Below, piece after piece: positions 9,873 through 18,484 of a stretch of 37,489 nucleotides of DNA; within the stretch, counting starts at the first letter, position 1, and each line of letters opens with the position of its first letter. Where the stretch lies: positions 1 to 37,489 of the forward strand of contig LVAX01000001.1 in assembly GCA_001604215.1 (NCBI GenBank), read 5' to 3'. A model generated the notes under the pieces. It was not told the origin of the DNA and made no database searches. It worked only from the letters and a program-made list of their open reading frames with translations. Source of the stretch: Clostridiales bacterium Firm_18. Lineage in GTDB: Bacteria; Bacillota; Clostridia; Monoglobales; Firm-18. The position numbers were made by a program, and so were the translations under genes.

Positions 9873-10819
9873 ATGCATTTCCCCTCATTATGAATATAAT
9901 TCTCTATGTGCAGTGTTTTGTTCCTGTAATAATTGGCACCAATACCACCGACAATTATTAAAACCGCACCTATAATATGATAAATTTGCAATGCTTCGTT
10001 ATTAAAAATAACACCAAGCATAATTGCAAAAATTGTATAAAGACCTGATAGTGATGAAATCGTCGATGCCTGAATTTTTGATAAAGTATAATTATGCATG
10101 CCAACAGCAACGATTGAACACACTATTCCAAGATATGCAAAAGCTATCACGTTTTCTATTTTATATAGAGGCGTAAAATAGCTTGCAGTTGTGTTGTTTC
10201 GCAAATGAATTGCAATGTTAATTATATTGAACACAACTGCACCTGTGATAGCCATTATGTATGTTATTTCAAATGAGCTGAAAACACGGGAAGCTTTTCT
10301 TGAACATGTCATATGCAGCCCATCGCTTATCAAAGCAATAAGTATAAATATAATTCCAATTAGTTCACTCTTACCGCTTGAGCCAGTTGAGGACATAACC
10401 GTGCAAATCATTGCCCCTATAATAACAAGGCACATAAATAATTTTTGCTTTCCGTTTGCACTTTCCTTTAGGATAATCTTTTCGGAAACTACCGTCACCA
10501 GCGGAATCAGCGAAAAAATCAGCCCCGCTGTTACTGTTGTTGTATTTTTTATTCCCAGTGCTTCAAATATAAAATATATGATTGGCTGAAGTATGGCAAC
10601 TATCAATAGAGCGGTTATGTTTTTCCCTTTAAGATTAATTTTTATTGCACCAATCATCCTAAGGAAAATCACCCCTGCGGCGCTAAATAAAAACCTTAAC
10701 GCTAACACATCAAATAAACTGATGTTATCTAATAAATTCCCTATAATCAAAAGTGCGAATGCATATATTAGCGATTTGAATATGCTCATAGCATAGGCTA
10801 TTGGCATTTGATATTTCAT
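9869..10819 (-). CDS. EamA-family (DMT) transporter
   Basis: 316 aa with about ten hydrophobic segments in two homologous halves, as expected for drug/metabolite-transporter EamA proteins (RhaT/YdcZ-like). The start ATG at 10819 follows AAAGG at about 10 nt. The hydrophobic helices begin directly (MPIAYAMSIFKSLIYAFALL) and there is no signal peptide. Its stop overlaps the next start in an ATGA, so translation is probably coupled to the M20 hydrolase. Members export amino acids, nucleosides or sugars; the substrate cannot be told from sequence. Confidence 0.85.
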   Translation of the reverse strand: MKYQMPIAYAMSIFKSLIYAFALLIIGNLLDNISLFDVLALRFLFSAAGVIFLRMIGAIKINLKGKNITALLIVAILQPIIYFIFEALGIKNTTTVTAGLIFSLIPLVTVVSEKIILKESANGKQKLFMCLVIIGAMICTVMSSTGSSGKSELIGIIFILIALISDGLHMTCSRKASRVFSSFEITYIMAITGAVVFNIINIAIHLRNNTTASYFTPLYKIENVIAFAYLGIVCSIVAVGMHNYTLSKIQASTISSLSGLYTIFAIMLGVIFNNEALQIYHIIGAVLIIVGGIGANYYRNKTLHIENYIHNEGKCI

Positions 10820-11005
10820 ATATTTGTTTACCTTTCATAGCTGGTTTTTTCATTGATTCTATTGATTTTGCTTGCAGGTTTCATTAACTATGCCTTCACA
10901 AAGCGTATATCCATCAGGCAATATAATACTATACTTTATTGTACTGTTACAATCAACTTTAAGTTTAATTCCATCATTACAACGTTTCAAAAATACGCTT
11001 GGTAC
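10820..11005 (-). other. 186-bp gap with an open in-frame extension of the isomerase
   Basis: Directly after the isomerase stop (TAG, 11006-11008) the same frame stays open for about 47 codons to another TAG. The translation is protein-like (for example TIKYSIILPDGYT). It may be the remains of a longer C-terminus or chance. No hairpin or promoter is convincing in this gap. An RBS-like AAAGG sits near its left end, ahead of the exporter. Confidence 0.3.
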
Positions 11006-11779
11006 CTAAATACAAAATTTCATACGCATATAATCCATATAGCTTTTAAGTATTTTATCAACCGACCAATTTAGCTTTTTAAGCTCATCACGCCAAAGAT
11101 TTTCCCATTCAAGTGAAAGGCAGCCCGTATAATTGCCATTATTTAAAATGCCGATAATCTCCGTTATCGGCAGCTCCCCTTCACCAATCGGTGTGTATTC
11201 GTAATCATGCCAAGTGGAATCATCTCGTTTTTTACCATCCTTAATATGAACATGTGATATATATTTTCCAATCAGTTCCCATGTTTCCTCCGGACTTTCG
11301 CCGTCCTCAAAAGGGTGCATGATGTCCCATATTATTTTGAGATTTTTCCTGTCAACATCTTCAATAAGTGTTTTAAGCACTTTTCCGGTTGAATATTCAT
11401 TATGAGTTTCTACCCAAATTTCCTTTGACGTATAGTCACACATTGTCCGAAGCGACTTTACAATTTCGCTATGCTCGAAAAAAAATTTAGGGTCGCTAAA
11501 GCGTCTGCGAAAGTTACCCAGAAAAACACGCATACCTAATATATTTGTATTTTCCATTTGTGATAATATTGCCTTAGCATCTTCGAGCTGTTTTTCGTTC
11601 ACATCGCGTATGCAAATACTACTGCCAACATTGATAATATTGAGAAAGTCCGCATATACAAAGCTGTTATCAGGTTTTGTGCGTACCTCAACACCAAAGA
11701 AGCCATGTTTATCACACAATTCTTTTAATTGCATTGCATCATAATCCATACAAGGAAGTGTTGAAAATATATGCTTCAA
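11006..11779 (-). CDS. Sugar phosphate isomerase/epimerase-like TIM barrel protein
   Basis: 257 aa, beginning with TTG at 11779, which has a strong AAGGAGG at 5 nt and no nearby ATG alternative. It is an AP-endonuclease-2-like (xylose isomerase-like) TIM barrel. The pattern of metal ligands typical of this group is present: E124 (WVETHNE), D152 (IWDIMHP), H178 (SHVHIKDG) and E224 (LSLEWE). Relatives include hydroxypyruvate isomerase, D-tagatose 3-epimerase and inosose dehydratase-type enzymes. It follows the 2-hydroxyacid dehydrogenase after 11 bp, suggesting a joint step in sugar-acid or uronate breakdown. The exact reaction is not assigned. Confidence 0.8.
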   Translation of the reverse strand: MKHIFSTLPCMDYDAMQLKELCDKHGFFGVEVRTKPDNSFVYADFLNIINVGSSICIRDVNEKQLEDAKAILSQMENTNILGMRVFLGNFRRRFSDPKFFFEHSEIVKSLRTMCDYTSKEIWVETHNEYSTGKVLKTLIEDVDRKNLKIIWDIMHPFEDGESPEETWELIGKYISHVHIKDGKKRDDSTWHDYEYTPIGEGELPITEIIGILNNGNYTGCLSLEWENLWRDELKKLNWSVDKILKSYMDYMRMKFCI

Positions 11780-11790
11780 AGTATCCTCCT

Positions 11791-12819
11791 TTAGAACATT
11801 GTCATTGTTGTAGCAATCTCTTTTGTTATTTCGTTTAACATTTCTCCACCGCTAAAATAGCTTTCTATATCGTCAATTAAGTATCCTGTTATTTTGCTTC
11901 GCTTGTCAAAGGTTGGTCCTGCCTGATGAGGAAATAAAGCTACATTTTCAAGCTTTAAAAGCTCACTGGTTTGGGGCAGCGGCTCTTTCTCATACACATC
12001 CAAAAGCGCTCTAAAGCGGTTCTCCTTTAAGCTCTCAATCAAAGCCTTTTCATCAATTACCGTTCCTCTTGATGTATTAATAAATATTGCGCCGTTTTGA
12101 AGCATTTTGAAATGCTTTTCATTTATCATATGGTATGTCTGCGGACATTTTGCGGTATGCACCGATACCACCTTGCACGTTTGGAATATTTCGTCCAAAC
12201 TGGCATATGTAAATCCCATATTACGTGCGGTTTCTTCATTGGGTCTTGTGGAATACACTTTAATTTTGCAGTTATATGGTCTAAGCATTTCAATTACATT
12301 TTTTGAAATCGCACCTAACGAAACAAGCCCGACTTCCTGCTCTATAAGTCCCTCGGTATGTGCATCCCACACCCATTTACCATTCTTTAAATCACTTGAA
12401 TACCTCCCCATGTTTCTGAGCATAAACAGCATGTACCCTATTACACCTTCTGCAACAGAGCGCGCATAATATCTGTTTCCGCTGAGCACCCTTACGTCTG
12501 TATCAAAAACCCCCAAGTCAATTATTCCACCTACAGTGCCCCCTGTATGAGCTATAAGTTTTACATTTCCCAAATATTCTTTCTTAATTGCCGGCTGTCC
12601 CCAGCCTGTTATCAGCACATCTGTGGTGAGGAGCATATTTTTAAGCTCCTCACCAGCCAAAGCTGCGTTGCTTTCGTTGAATGTCAATTTAGAAATGCTT
12701 TGTAACCGTAAAATGATATCGTCGGTAATAAAGCTGTCTCTTACTTTGCCCTTTGGCAGATTTACAAATATGTTCACATCATGCCACCCTTTAATCAATC
12801 GTTTTCCCAGCTTGCTCAT
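11791..12819 (-). CDS. D-isomer-specific 2-hydroxyacid dehydrogenase
   Basis: 342 aa, NAD(P)-dependent. The Rossmann motif is GLVSLGAIS (from G164), a variant of GxGxxG. The catalytic triad of the family is visible: R251 (NTSRG), E279 (DVYEKEP) and H298 (FPHQAG). Such enzymes interconvert 2-keto acids and D-2-hydroxy acids, for example glyoxylate, hydroxypyruvate or phosphoglycerate. The start ATG (12819) overlaps the stop of the upstream SLH gene as ATGA, so a cytoplasmic enzyme is coupled to a surface protein. The substrate is uncertain; the context suggests a product of the imported sugar. Confidence 0.87.
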   Translation of the reverse strand: MSKLGKRLIKGWHDVNIFVNLPKGKVRDSFITDDIILRLQSISKLTFNESNAALAGEELKNMLLTTDVLITGWGQPAIKKEYLGNVKLIAHTGGTVGGIIDLGVFDTDVRVLSGNRYYARSVAEGVIGYMLFMLRNMGRYSSDLKNGKWVWDAHTEGLIEQEVGLVSLGAISKNVIEMLRPYNCKIKVYSTRPNEETARNMGFTYASLDEIFQTCKVVSVHTAKCPQTYHMINEKHFKMLQNGAIFINTSRGTVIDEKALIESLKENRFRALLDVYEKEPLPQTSELLKLENVALFPHQAGPTFDKRSKITGYLIDDIESYFSGGEMLNEITKEIATTMTMF

Positions 12820-15800
12820 TGTGCAAGTGAAGCATCGTTAAACACAACAACCTCTTTAAGCTCATCGCTTCTGTATCTTAACAAAACTCTTGAATACGCG
12901 TTCCCATTGTGAACATAGTCGGCAATGTCATCATATGTTCCTGCATAAACCCTATGATTTTCCTTTACGGAAGGGTCATATACGGTAACAGGCGTTGAAG
13001 CGTTTATTTGCGCGTATAGTATGTTAGTTTTACTATCTTTTTTATCCCAATCAATGCCACTCGGGCGCACATTTATAGTTTCTCCAGATCCTCCGCTTGC
13101 ATATACGAATTCGATTAAGCCCTCCTCGCGCGATTTAACATAACCATGGAATACATGAGTGCTCTGTTCGGCTTCTTTAACGTTGACAAGAGCTGTCTGT
13201 CCTTTATTGATATTATTCAGAGTAACAGTAACGGTATTATCCTGTTTGTTATATTTTACTACTGCTTTTGAACTATCAACATATACTAAATGTCCGAGAT
13301 AATCCGTATCGTAACGTATAACATCACCCTGCATTAATTTAAGTCCTTCAAATGTGCTTTCATATTTTGGAGAAACCTTTACCTTTTTCATCGCTCCGTT
13401 TATTACACCCTCTACGCAGCTTAAAACCTCATTTGTATCTTCGTCATATACCTTATAAACTTTGTTGACGGTCAAAAATGTATGATTATAAGACATACCA
13501 TACCCATTATATGTAATGATAAGTGCCGCATACGGTGATGAATTTTCAACCTTATATGCTGCAATGTTATATGCGTCGCCTCTAGTCATTGAAGTGGCAC
13601 TACCATATGATAAATAATTATCATCTTCGAGATAAGCTTTGTCAGAAAGATTCGTTGTCCTTATGTTAATATGAATGGTTGTTGTGTCTATGGGAATTGA
13701 GAATCCCAAGCACCCGTCACTGCTGAAAACACTTTTGCTGCTTGAAATGTGTGTAAGTGAATTTACATCCTCACCAGTACCAACAGTCGGTGTGTCCAGT
13801 TCTGATATTTCGTTGTTATCATTGAGCTTATATCTTACAGGAAAAACACCGGAAGGCAAGTTGCTTGAACCTACCGTAACAGTCGCAACCATCGATAGTT
13901 TTGTATATGCCTCATCATAGCTTTTGCATTTTGTTCCGTCAATTACAGCATTCGGAGCAAGCGAATAAACCTCTGATTTTAAGCTGGAGCCATAGATTTT
14001 CATGCTAACCTTCCCGGATAGGCCTTTGTCTCTGTGGCTTGCTATAACAAGACCATACTGAAATACACCGGTATTGTTATTGCCTATATATGCGATATTT
14101 GAAAAAGCATCAAGGTATGCAATTATTCCGCTTCCTACACCGGGTAAGCTTCCCTCAGCTTTTTTATATACCCTGTATTTATCTGAGTTATCAAGAATAA
14201 TTGTTGTTGTTTCACCTATTTGCTCAACCTCTGTTATAACACCGCTTATTTTACGGTCGGAGGCAATCAATTTTATTACTCTTGTCATGCATCTGTTATC
14301 GTTTGCCGCAACGGATATTACCGTTCCATTTACTAAATCTTCAATTACAGCCTGTGTTCCGTCAGCAAATGTAAGGGAGTATTCGTCAAAAAGGCTTTTG
14401 TCAATATTTATGGCTATGTTGCTGTCGTATTTATCAAACAAAATGCTGCTTTTACTAAGTACATTATTTACTACATAGGTTTCGTATGCAACAACCCTTA
14501 ATACATCGTAATTCCCGTCGCTGTTGTTGTCAACCAATGATATCTCACCGTTCTTGTTGTCTAAAAATTCCTTAGTAAATGATTTTTTATCGGGATGGTA
14601 TGTTCCGTTATATATAACAGAATAGTTTTCGTCAAGTCGCAGCACCACTTTCTTTTCATCTTCGTCATCGTAATACGAGATGGAGTTGTCAATTAAATCT
14701 TCTACATCGTCAAGGCTTATTGTTACAATTTCATTCATACCCTTATCCATTTCGTAGTACAAGCAAACTGATTTATCGAGAGCTTCATCATATCTGTAAT
14801 ATACCGTGGCATAGCCGCCTATTTCATTTGAAATATCAGTTGTGCCGCAGTTTAGGTTTATGTATTTTCCCCCGCTGTTTAATTGGATGCTGTTCTCCGG
14901 CAAATCAGATTCCGAATAAAAGGTGGTCAATGAATTTGCGACAATAATTCCTCTATGCGAAAATACATTATGCAATTTTTCCAGTATTGTTAAAGCTGTG
15001 TCCTCCTCAAAGCTGTTTGTCCCTGTAATATTTACAATGTTTAGCTTTAAAGAATTAAATAGAAGTGAAACCATATCACCGCCAAGCAGTATATCGTCAT
15101 AGCCGCACTCCACACCCGACAGCAAGCGTTTTTTCGCCGCTATAGAATAATAACCGTTCGGATATCCTCCGGCTTCTTCGGCAAAATATGAATAGTCGGT
15201 TACACCAAGTATTATCCTGACTGCTTCGGATAATGTAATAGATTCATTGGGACGGAAATTTTGTTCATTTCCAAGCACGCCAAGCTGTGCCAAAAATTCA
15301 ATTGCCGGCGCATACTCATTCGTTAATGAAACGTCGCTGAACACCTCGCCTGTTGCTTTGTACCCTTCAGGCATACCTTTAATGCATGCCGCCATCTGAG
15401 CGAAATATCCCTTTTTAATTTCCGCATTATAATTGAAATCAAATGTACCATCAATCATTCCCAAAGAAACAAGTAAATTTAAGACATTTTCACGTTTGCT
15501 TGAAACGGATATATTTTCTTTTTCTGTTGTCGGTTGCTTTTTTGCGGCTGCATTAGCATATTGCGAGTTCATAAAATTATATATCAGCTTAGCCGCCTCC
15601 GCACGTGCCGCAAGCGCCTTGGGTGCAAAGGTATTATCGTTCATGCCGTTTATTATGCCGGACGACTTTAAAGCGTAAACAGCATTTTTTGCATAATCGG
15701 ATATTTCGTTATCATCATCGAACACATCATAATCCGTGACAGCCGTGTTGTTATCACTTATTATATTATAAAGTATTTTAACCATATCTTCCCTTGTTAT

Positions 15801-17183
15801 GCTGCTGTTGGGATTAAAGTGATTTTTATCAATACCGCTTACAATACCTTTTTCATAAGCACACATGATATATGCAAACGCCCAGTTGTCTGCAGGAACA
15901 TCTTCAAACACCTGCTCATATTCCGCGGACACATCATAGAAGGCTCGCACGACAATTGTTGTAAATTCAGCGCGCGTTATTTTGTTCGCGGGCATAAACT
16001 CGCCGTTGTATCCGATTATAACGGATTTCTCCGCAAGAAACTCTATTGCTTCCGCCGCCCATTCATAATTAGACAGGTCGGAAAATGTGCTCTCTTTAAC
16101 AGGCTTTTCATCCCTGCCATCCGGTATCGTTACATTCATTTCTCCAGCTTTGCCTTTTGTGACAGAGGACGAGGGACCACCGACGGATGTTGACGAGAGA
16201 GCGAGCACTATTTTATTAAACTCCGCTCCCACATCGCCAATTGAACACTTGCTTTCCGAAAGCTTGTTTACAGCGGTCGCTTTCTTTGAAGCCGACAACG
16301 AGTTAAATTCGGATAAATTAAGTCCAATTCTGTCATAATATTGTGATAACACACTAAGCAAAAATTCAGAATTGTTATCGGCAGGATAGTTTATTGCCTG
16401 CAAAACAAGCTGCGACTCAAAGGCATCAACAAAAGCAGCATACGATGAAAAATTCTGCTTAGAAAGATTTTTCAACAATACCCCTTTCCCCTTTGAGGTT
16501 ATTTTCTCTTTCAGCTCAAGTATATCGTTGGGCTGGGATAATGAAACATCCTTAACATCGCTTATTATGCCCTCGTTTAAAGCGGCAATCATAATGCTTT
16601 GGTTTATTTTTCCGACAACAGTTGTAAGGTAGCCTTTGTCATTTTCGTCCAATTCTACACCCTTTAATTGCTCATATGTTAAATCCCCTACAAAACTTTT
16701 CTTGGCAAGTGCATCATACAACGTTAAATTTATGCCAAAATATTGTTTGTTATCATTAATTATTTCATAAGTATTGCTTCCGTTTTGTGCCGATGCGACT
16801 TGCATTGCAATTGACATTCTGTATTCCATCGGTGCATAATATATAACAACCGGTTTTTCATTTCCAACGCACAACAAATACTCGCCCTTTTCGTCTGTAT
16901 CGGACATAGCGATTGTATATTCATACCTTCCGTCCAAAACCTCAAGCTGCCTGTAATGTGCGACAGTATCGCTCAGATTTCCGCTGATGAAAGCGGCTTC
17001 AAGGTCTTCTACCGTTTTCTGCGGACGCAAAAGGTAAAGCATTATGTTATCATCATCCGAAGTGCCGCTTACTTTAATGCTGTTACCATCGCTTTGCACC
17101 ATTGTTGAAACAGCGGCAAATGAAGTACTGAAAGAGCATGTGAGCAAGCATAATAATATTAAAACCAAAGCAATTTTTTTCAT
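12816..17183 (-). CDS. Large SLH-domain surface protein, 1455 aa
   Basis: Signal peptide 1-23 (MKKIALVLILLCLLTCSFS). An N-terminal region (about 24-360) begins with a short beta domain. Three SLH modules lie at about 366-550 (EWAAEAIEFLAEKSVIIG, NWAFAYIMCAYEKGIV, NAVYALKSSGIINGM), with three degenerate SLH-like units at about 567-705. The remaining ~750 residues are beta-rich repeats of no family I recognise, with a motif DGNYDVLRVVAYETYVV. SLH modules bind pyruvylated secondary wall polymer, so this should be anchored to the wall, unusually through its middle. The C-terminal half is left to face the medium and may hold enzymes or substrate at the surface. It overlaps the LamG gene in an ATGA and may be its partner. 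Confidence 0.8.
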   Translation of the reverse strand: MKKIALVLILLCLLTCSFSTSFAAVSTMVQSDGNSIKVSGTSDDDNIMLYLLRPQKTVEDLEAAFISGNLSDTVAHYRQLEVLDGRYEYTIAMSDTDEKGEYLLCVGNEKPVVIYYAPMEYRMSIAMQVASAQNGSNTYEIINDNKQYFGINLTLYDALAKKSFVGDLTYEQLKGVELDENDKGYLTTVVGKINQSIMIAALNEGIISDVKDVSLSQPNDILELKEKITSKGKGVLLKNLSKQNFSSYAAFVDAFESQLVLQAINYPADNNSEFLLSVLSQYYDRIGLNLSEFNSLSASKKATAVNKLSESKCSIGDVGAEFNKIVLALSSTSVGGPSSSVTKGKAGEMNVTIPDGRDEKPVKESTFSDLSNYEWAAEAIEFLAEKSVIIGYNGEFMPANKITRAEFTTIVVRAFYDVSAEYEQVFEDVPADNWAFAYIMCAYEKGIVSGIDKNHFNPNSSITREDMVKILYNIISDNNTAVTDYDVFDDDNEISDYAKNAVYALKSSGIINGMNDNTFAPKALAARAEAAKLIYNFMNSQYANAAAKKQPTTEKENISVSSKRENVLNLLVSLGMIDGTFDFNYNAEIKKGYFAQMAACIKGMPEGYKATGEVFSDVSLTNEYAPAIEFLAQLGVLGNEQNFRPNESITLSEAVRIILGVTDYSYFAEEAGGYPNGYYSIAAKKRLLSGVECGYDDILLGGDMVSLLFNSLKLNIVNITGTNSFEEDTALTILEKLHNVFSHRGIIVANSLTTFYSESDLPENSIQLNSGGKYINLNCGTTDISNEIGGYATVYYRYDEALDKSVCLYYEMDKGMNEIVTISLDDVEDLIDNSISYYDDEDEKKVVLRLDENYSVIYNGTYHPDKKSFTKEFLDNKNGEISLVDNNSDGNYDVLRVVAYETYVVNNVLSKSSILFDKYDSNIAINIDKSLFDEYSLTFADGTQAVIEDLVNGTVISVAANDNRCMTRVIKLIASDRKISGVITEVEQIGETTTIILDNSDKYRVYKKAEGSLPGVGSGIIAYLDAFSNIAYIGNNNTGVFQYGLVIASHRDKGLSGKVSMKIYGSSLKSEVYSLAPNAVIDGTKCKSYDEAYTKLSMVATVTVGSSNLPSGVFPVRYKLNDNNEISELDTPTVGTGEDVNSLTHISSSKSVFSSDGCLGFSIPIDTTTIHINIRTTNLSDKAYLEDDNYLSYGSATSMTRGDAYNIAAYKVENSSPYAALIITYNGYGMSYNHTFLTVNKVYKVYDEDTNEVLSCVEGVINGAMKKVKVSPKYESTFEGLKLMQGDVIRYDTDYLGHLVYVDSSKAVVKYNKQDNTVTVTLNNINKGQTALVNVKEAEQSTHVFHGYVKSREEGLIEFVYASGGSGETINVRPSGIDWDKKDSKTNILYAQINASTPVTVYDPSVKENHRVYAGTYDDIADYVHNGNAYSRVLLRYRSDELKEVVVFNDASLAQ

Positions 17184-18472
17184 TCTGCCACCCCGATTTC
17201 ACTTGCACTTAATGCCCTGTCATATATAGTAATGCTCTTGAGTGTAACAGATCCGCCGTATCCTTTGGCATAATCCGAAAGTGCTATACCGTCTGCAAGA
17301 GAGCTTGTGGATTTCAACTCTTTTGACGATAAGAGCGTTCCGTTTACATACCACGACATAAGAGAAGCTTTATTGTCAATTACTATGGTGTTTACACCAC
17401 TTAATGCTTGCTGTGCGGTAACTGTCGGGCGCCACGATGTAAGCGCAGCACCGCCCCATTTTAGGTAAAGACTCGTTGTATTCTGCTCCTGATAAATAAC
17501 AAAGCTTTCGTTTGGTGACGACATAATTGCACATTTTTTATCTTTCACAGCCGATATGTTCGCAAGCTCAAACTGAATTGTGCAGTTATAGGAATTAATT
17601 GCGTCACTAACAGGCTGCGGCAGATATGAGCTGGTTTCGGAATTTTCCGAGCCCCCCGTTACGTTCAATCCGTTGCTTACCCAGCTATTATACGAATTTA
17701 TAGCCAACGGAATGTCGTTTCCGTATCCGCTTAGATCAGTCCATGTTTTTGCTTCGTTATCAAATTTGTTGAGTCCGGTATTATCATTATAATCAGTACG
17801 CAAAATTACATTCACATTTTCAATAGGACGCGGCTGAGGATTTGTGGTGCTGCAGTCTATAGTTATGGTGCGCTTGTTGCCGAACTGTGACGTTACATCT
17901 ATCTTCACAATACCCGGAATATGTATTTTTTTAATATTTATCGCCGTTGTACCGTCCTTTGCGACGGCTTTTACATCCGCCGTAGGAGTGTTTAATTTAA
18001 TAGAATAAGAGTTCTCGGAGTTTGAATAACCCTCAAGCCTTTTGCCATTTATTGTTATATATGCAATATCGGTTGAATTGGCAAGCAAATTTGCCGGCTT
18101 GATACATGCTCTTGTAATATCCGAAAAATCAAGGCAATTGGCAACAACCTTCAAGCCCTCCGAATTTATATCTATTTTTGTTGAAATCGGCTTGCTTTCT
18201 CCGGCATCCACAACAACTTTGGAGGTGAAAACATCTGTCATTATGCCTTCCTTGTAGCAGCCCGCTACAAGGAAAACACGTTTTTCTTCTTCTGATATAT
18301 TCTTAACAGTAACGGTTGCATACACGTCATCTCCCGCTTTGGGAGAGTTTTGAACAAGTACGCCGCTTTCATTGACAAACTTAACATTGGAAAACTCCAA
18401 ATCATCGGCATTTGCAATGCCGCATACAGCAAGCGTTGCGAACAATACCGCTATAAATATAATTCTTTTCAA
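17180..18472 (-). CDS. Secreted LamG / concanavalin-A-like lectin protein
   Basis: The TTG at 18472 is taken as the start because AGGGG lies 8 nt upstream and a signal peptide follows immediately (KRIIFIAVLFATLAVCGIANA). The GTG at 18481 would sit on the RBS itself. About 430 aa. Residues 25-110 look like a bacterial Ig/FN-type domain, then a Cadherin-like beta stretch, then a LamG-like domain (about 205-430) with the conserved closing motif ITIYDRALSASEI. LamG domains in such loci bind glycans or act as lyase/hydrolase accessory domains. No SLH or LPXTG anchor is seen, so it is probably released or held by the co-encoded SLH protein. It lies a few bases after the lyase gene. Confidence 0.75.
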   Translation of the reverse strand: MKRIIFIAVLFATLAVCGIANADDLEFSNVKFVNESGVLVQNSPKAGDDVYATVTVKNISEEEKRVFLVAGCYKEGIMTDVFTSKVVVDAGESKPISTKIDINSEGLKVVANCLDFSDITRACIKPANLLANSTDIAYITINGKRLEGYSNSENSYSIKLNTPTADVKAVAKDGTTAINIKKIHIPGIVKIDVTSQFGNKRTITIDCSTTNPQPRPIENVNVILRTDYNDNTGLNKFDNEAKTWTDLSGYGNDIPLAINSYNSWVSNGLNVTGGSENSETSSYLPQPVSDAINSYNCTIQFELANISAVKDKKCAIMSSPNESFVIYQEQNTTSLYLKWGGAALTSWRPTVTAQQALSGVNTIVIDNKASLMSWYVNGTLLSSKELKSTSSLADGIALSDYAKGYGGSVTLKSITIYDRALSASEIGVAE

Positions 18473-18484
18473 AGAGACCACCCC

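Noticed and set aside
18472..18481. GTG at 18481 as start of the LamG gene
   Set aside because: It overlaps the Shine-Dalgarno sequence; TTG at 18472 is correctly spaced and followed by the signal peptide.
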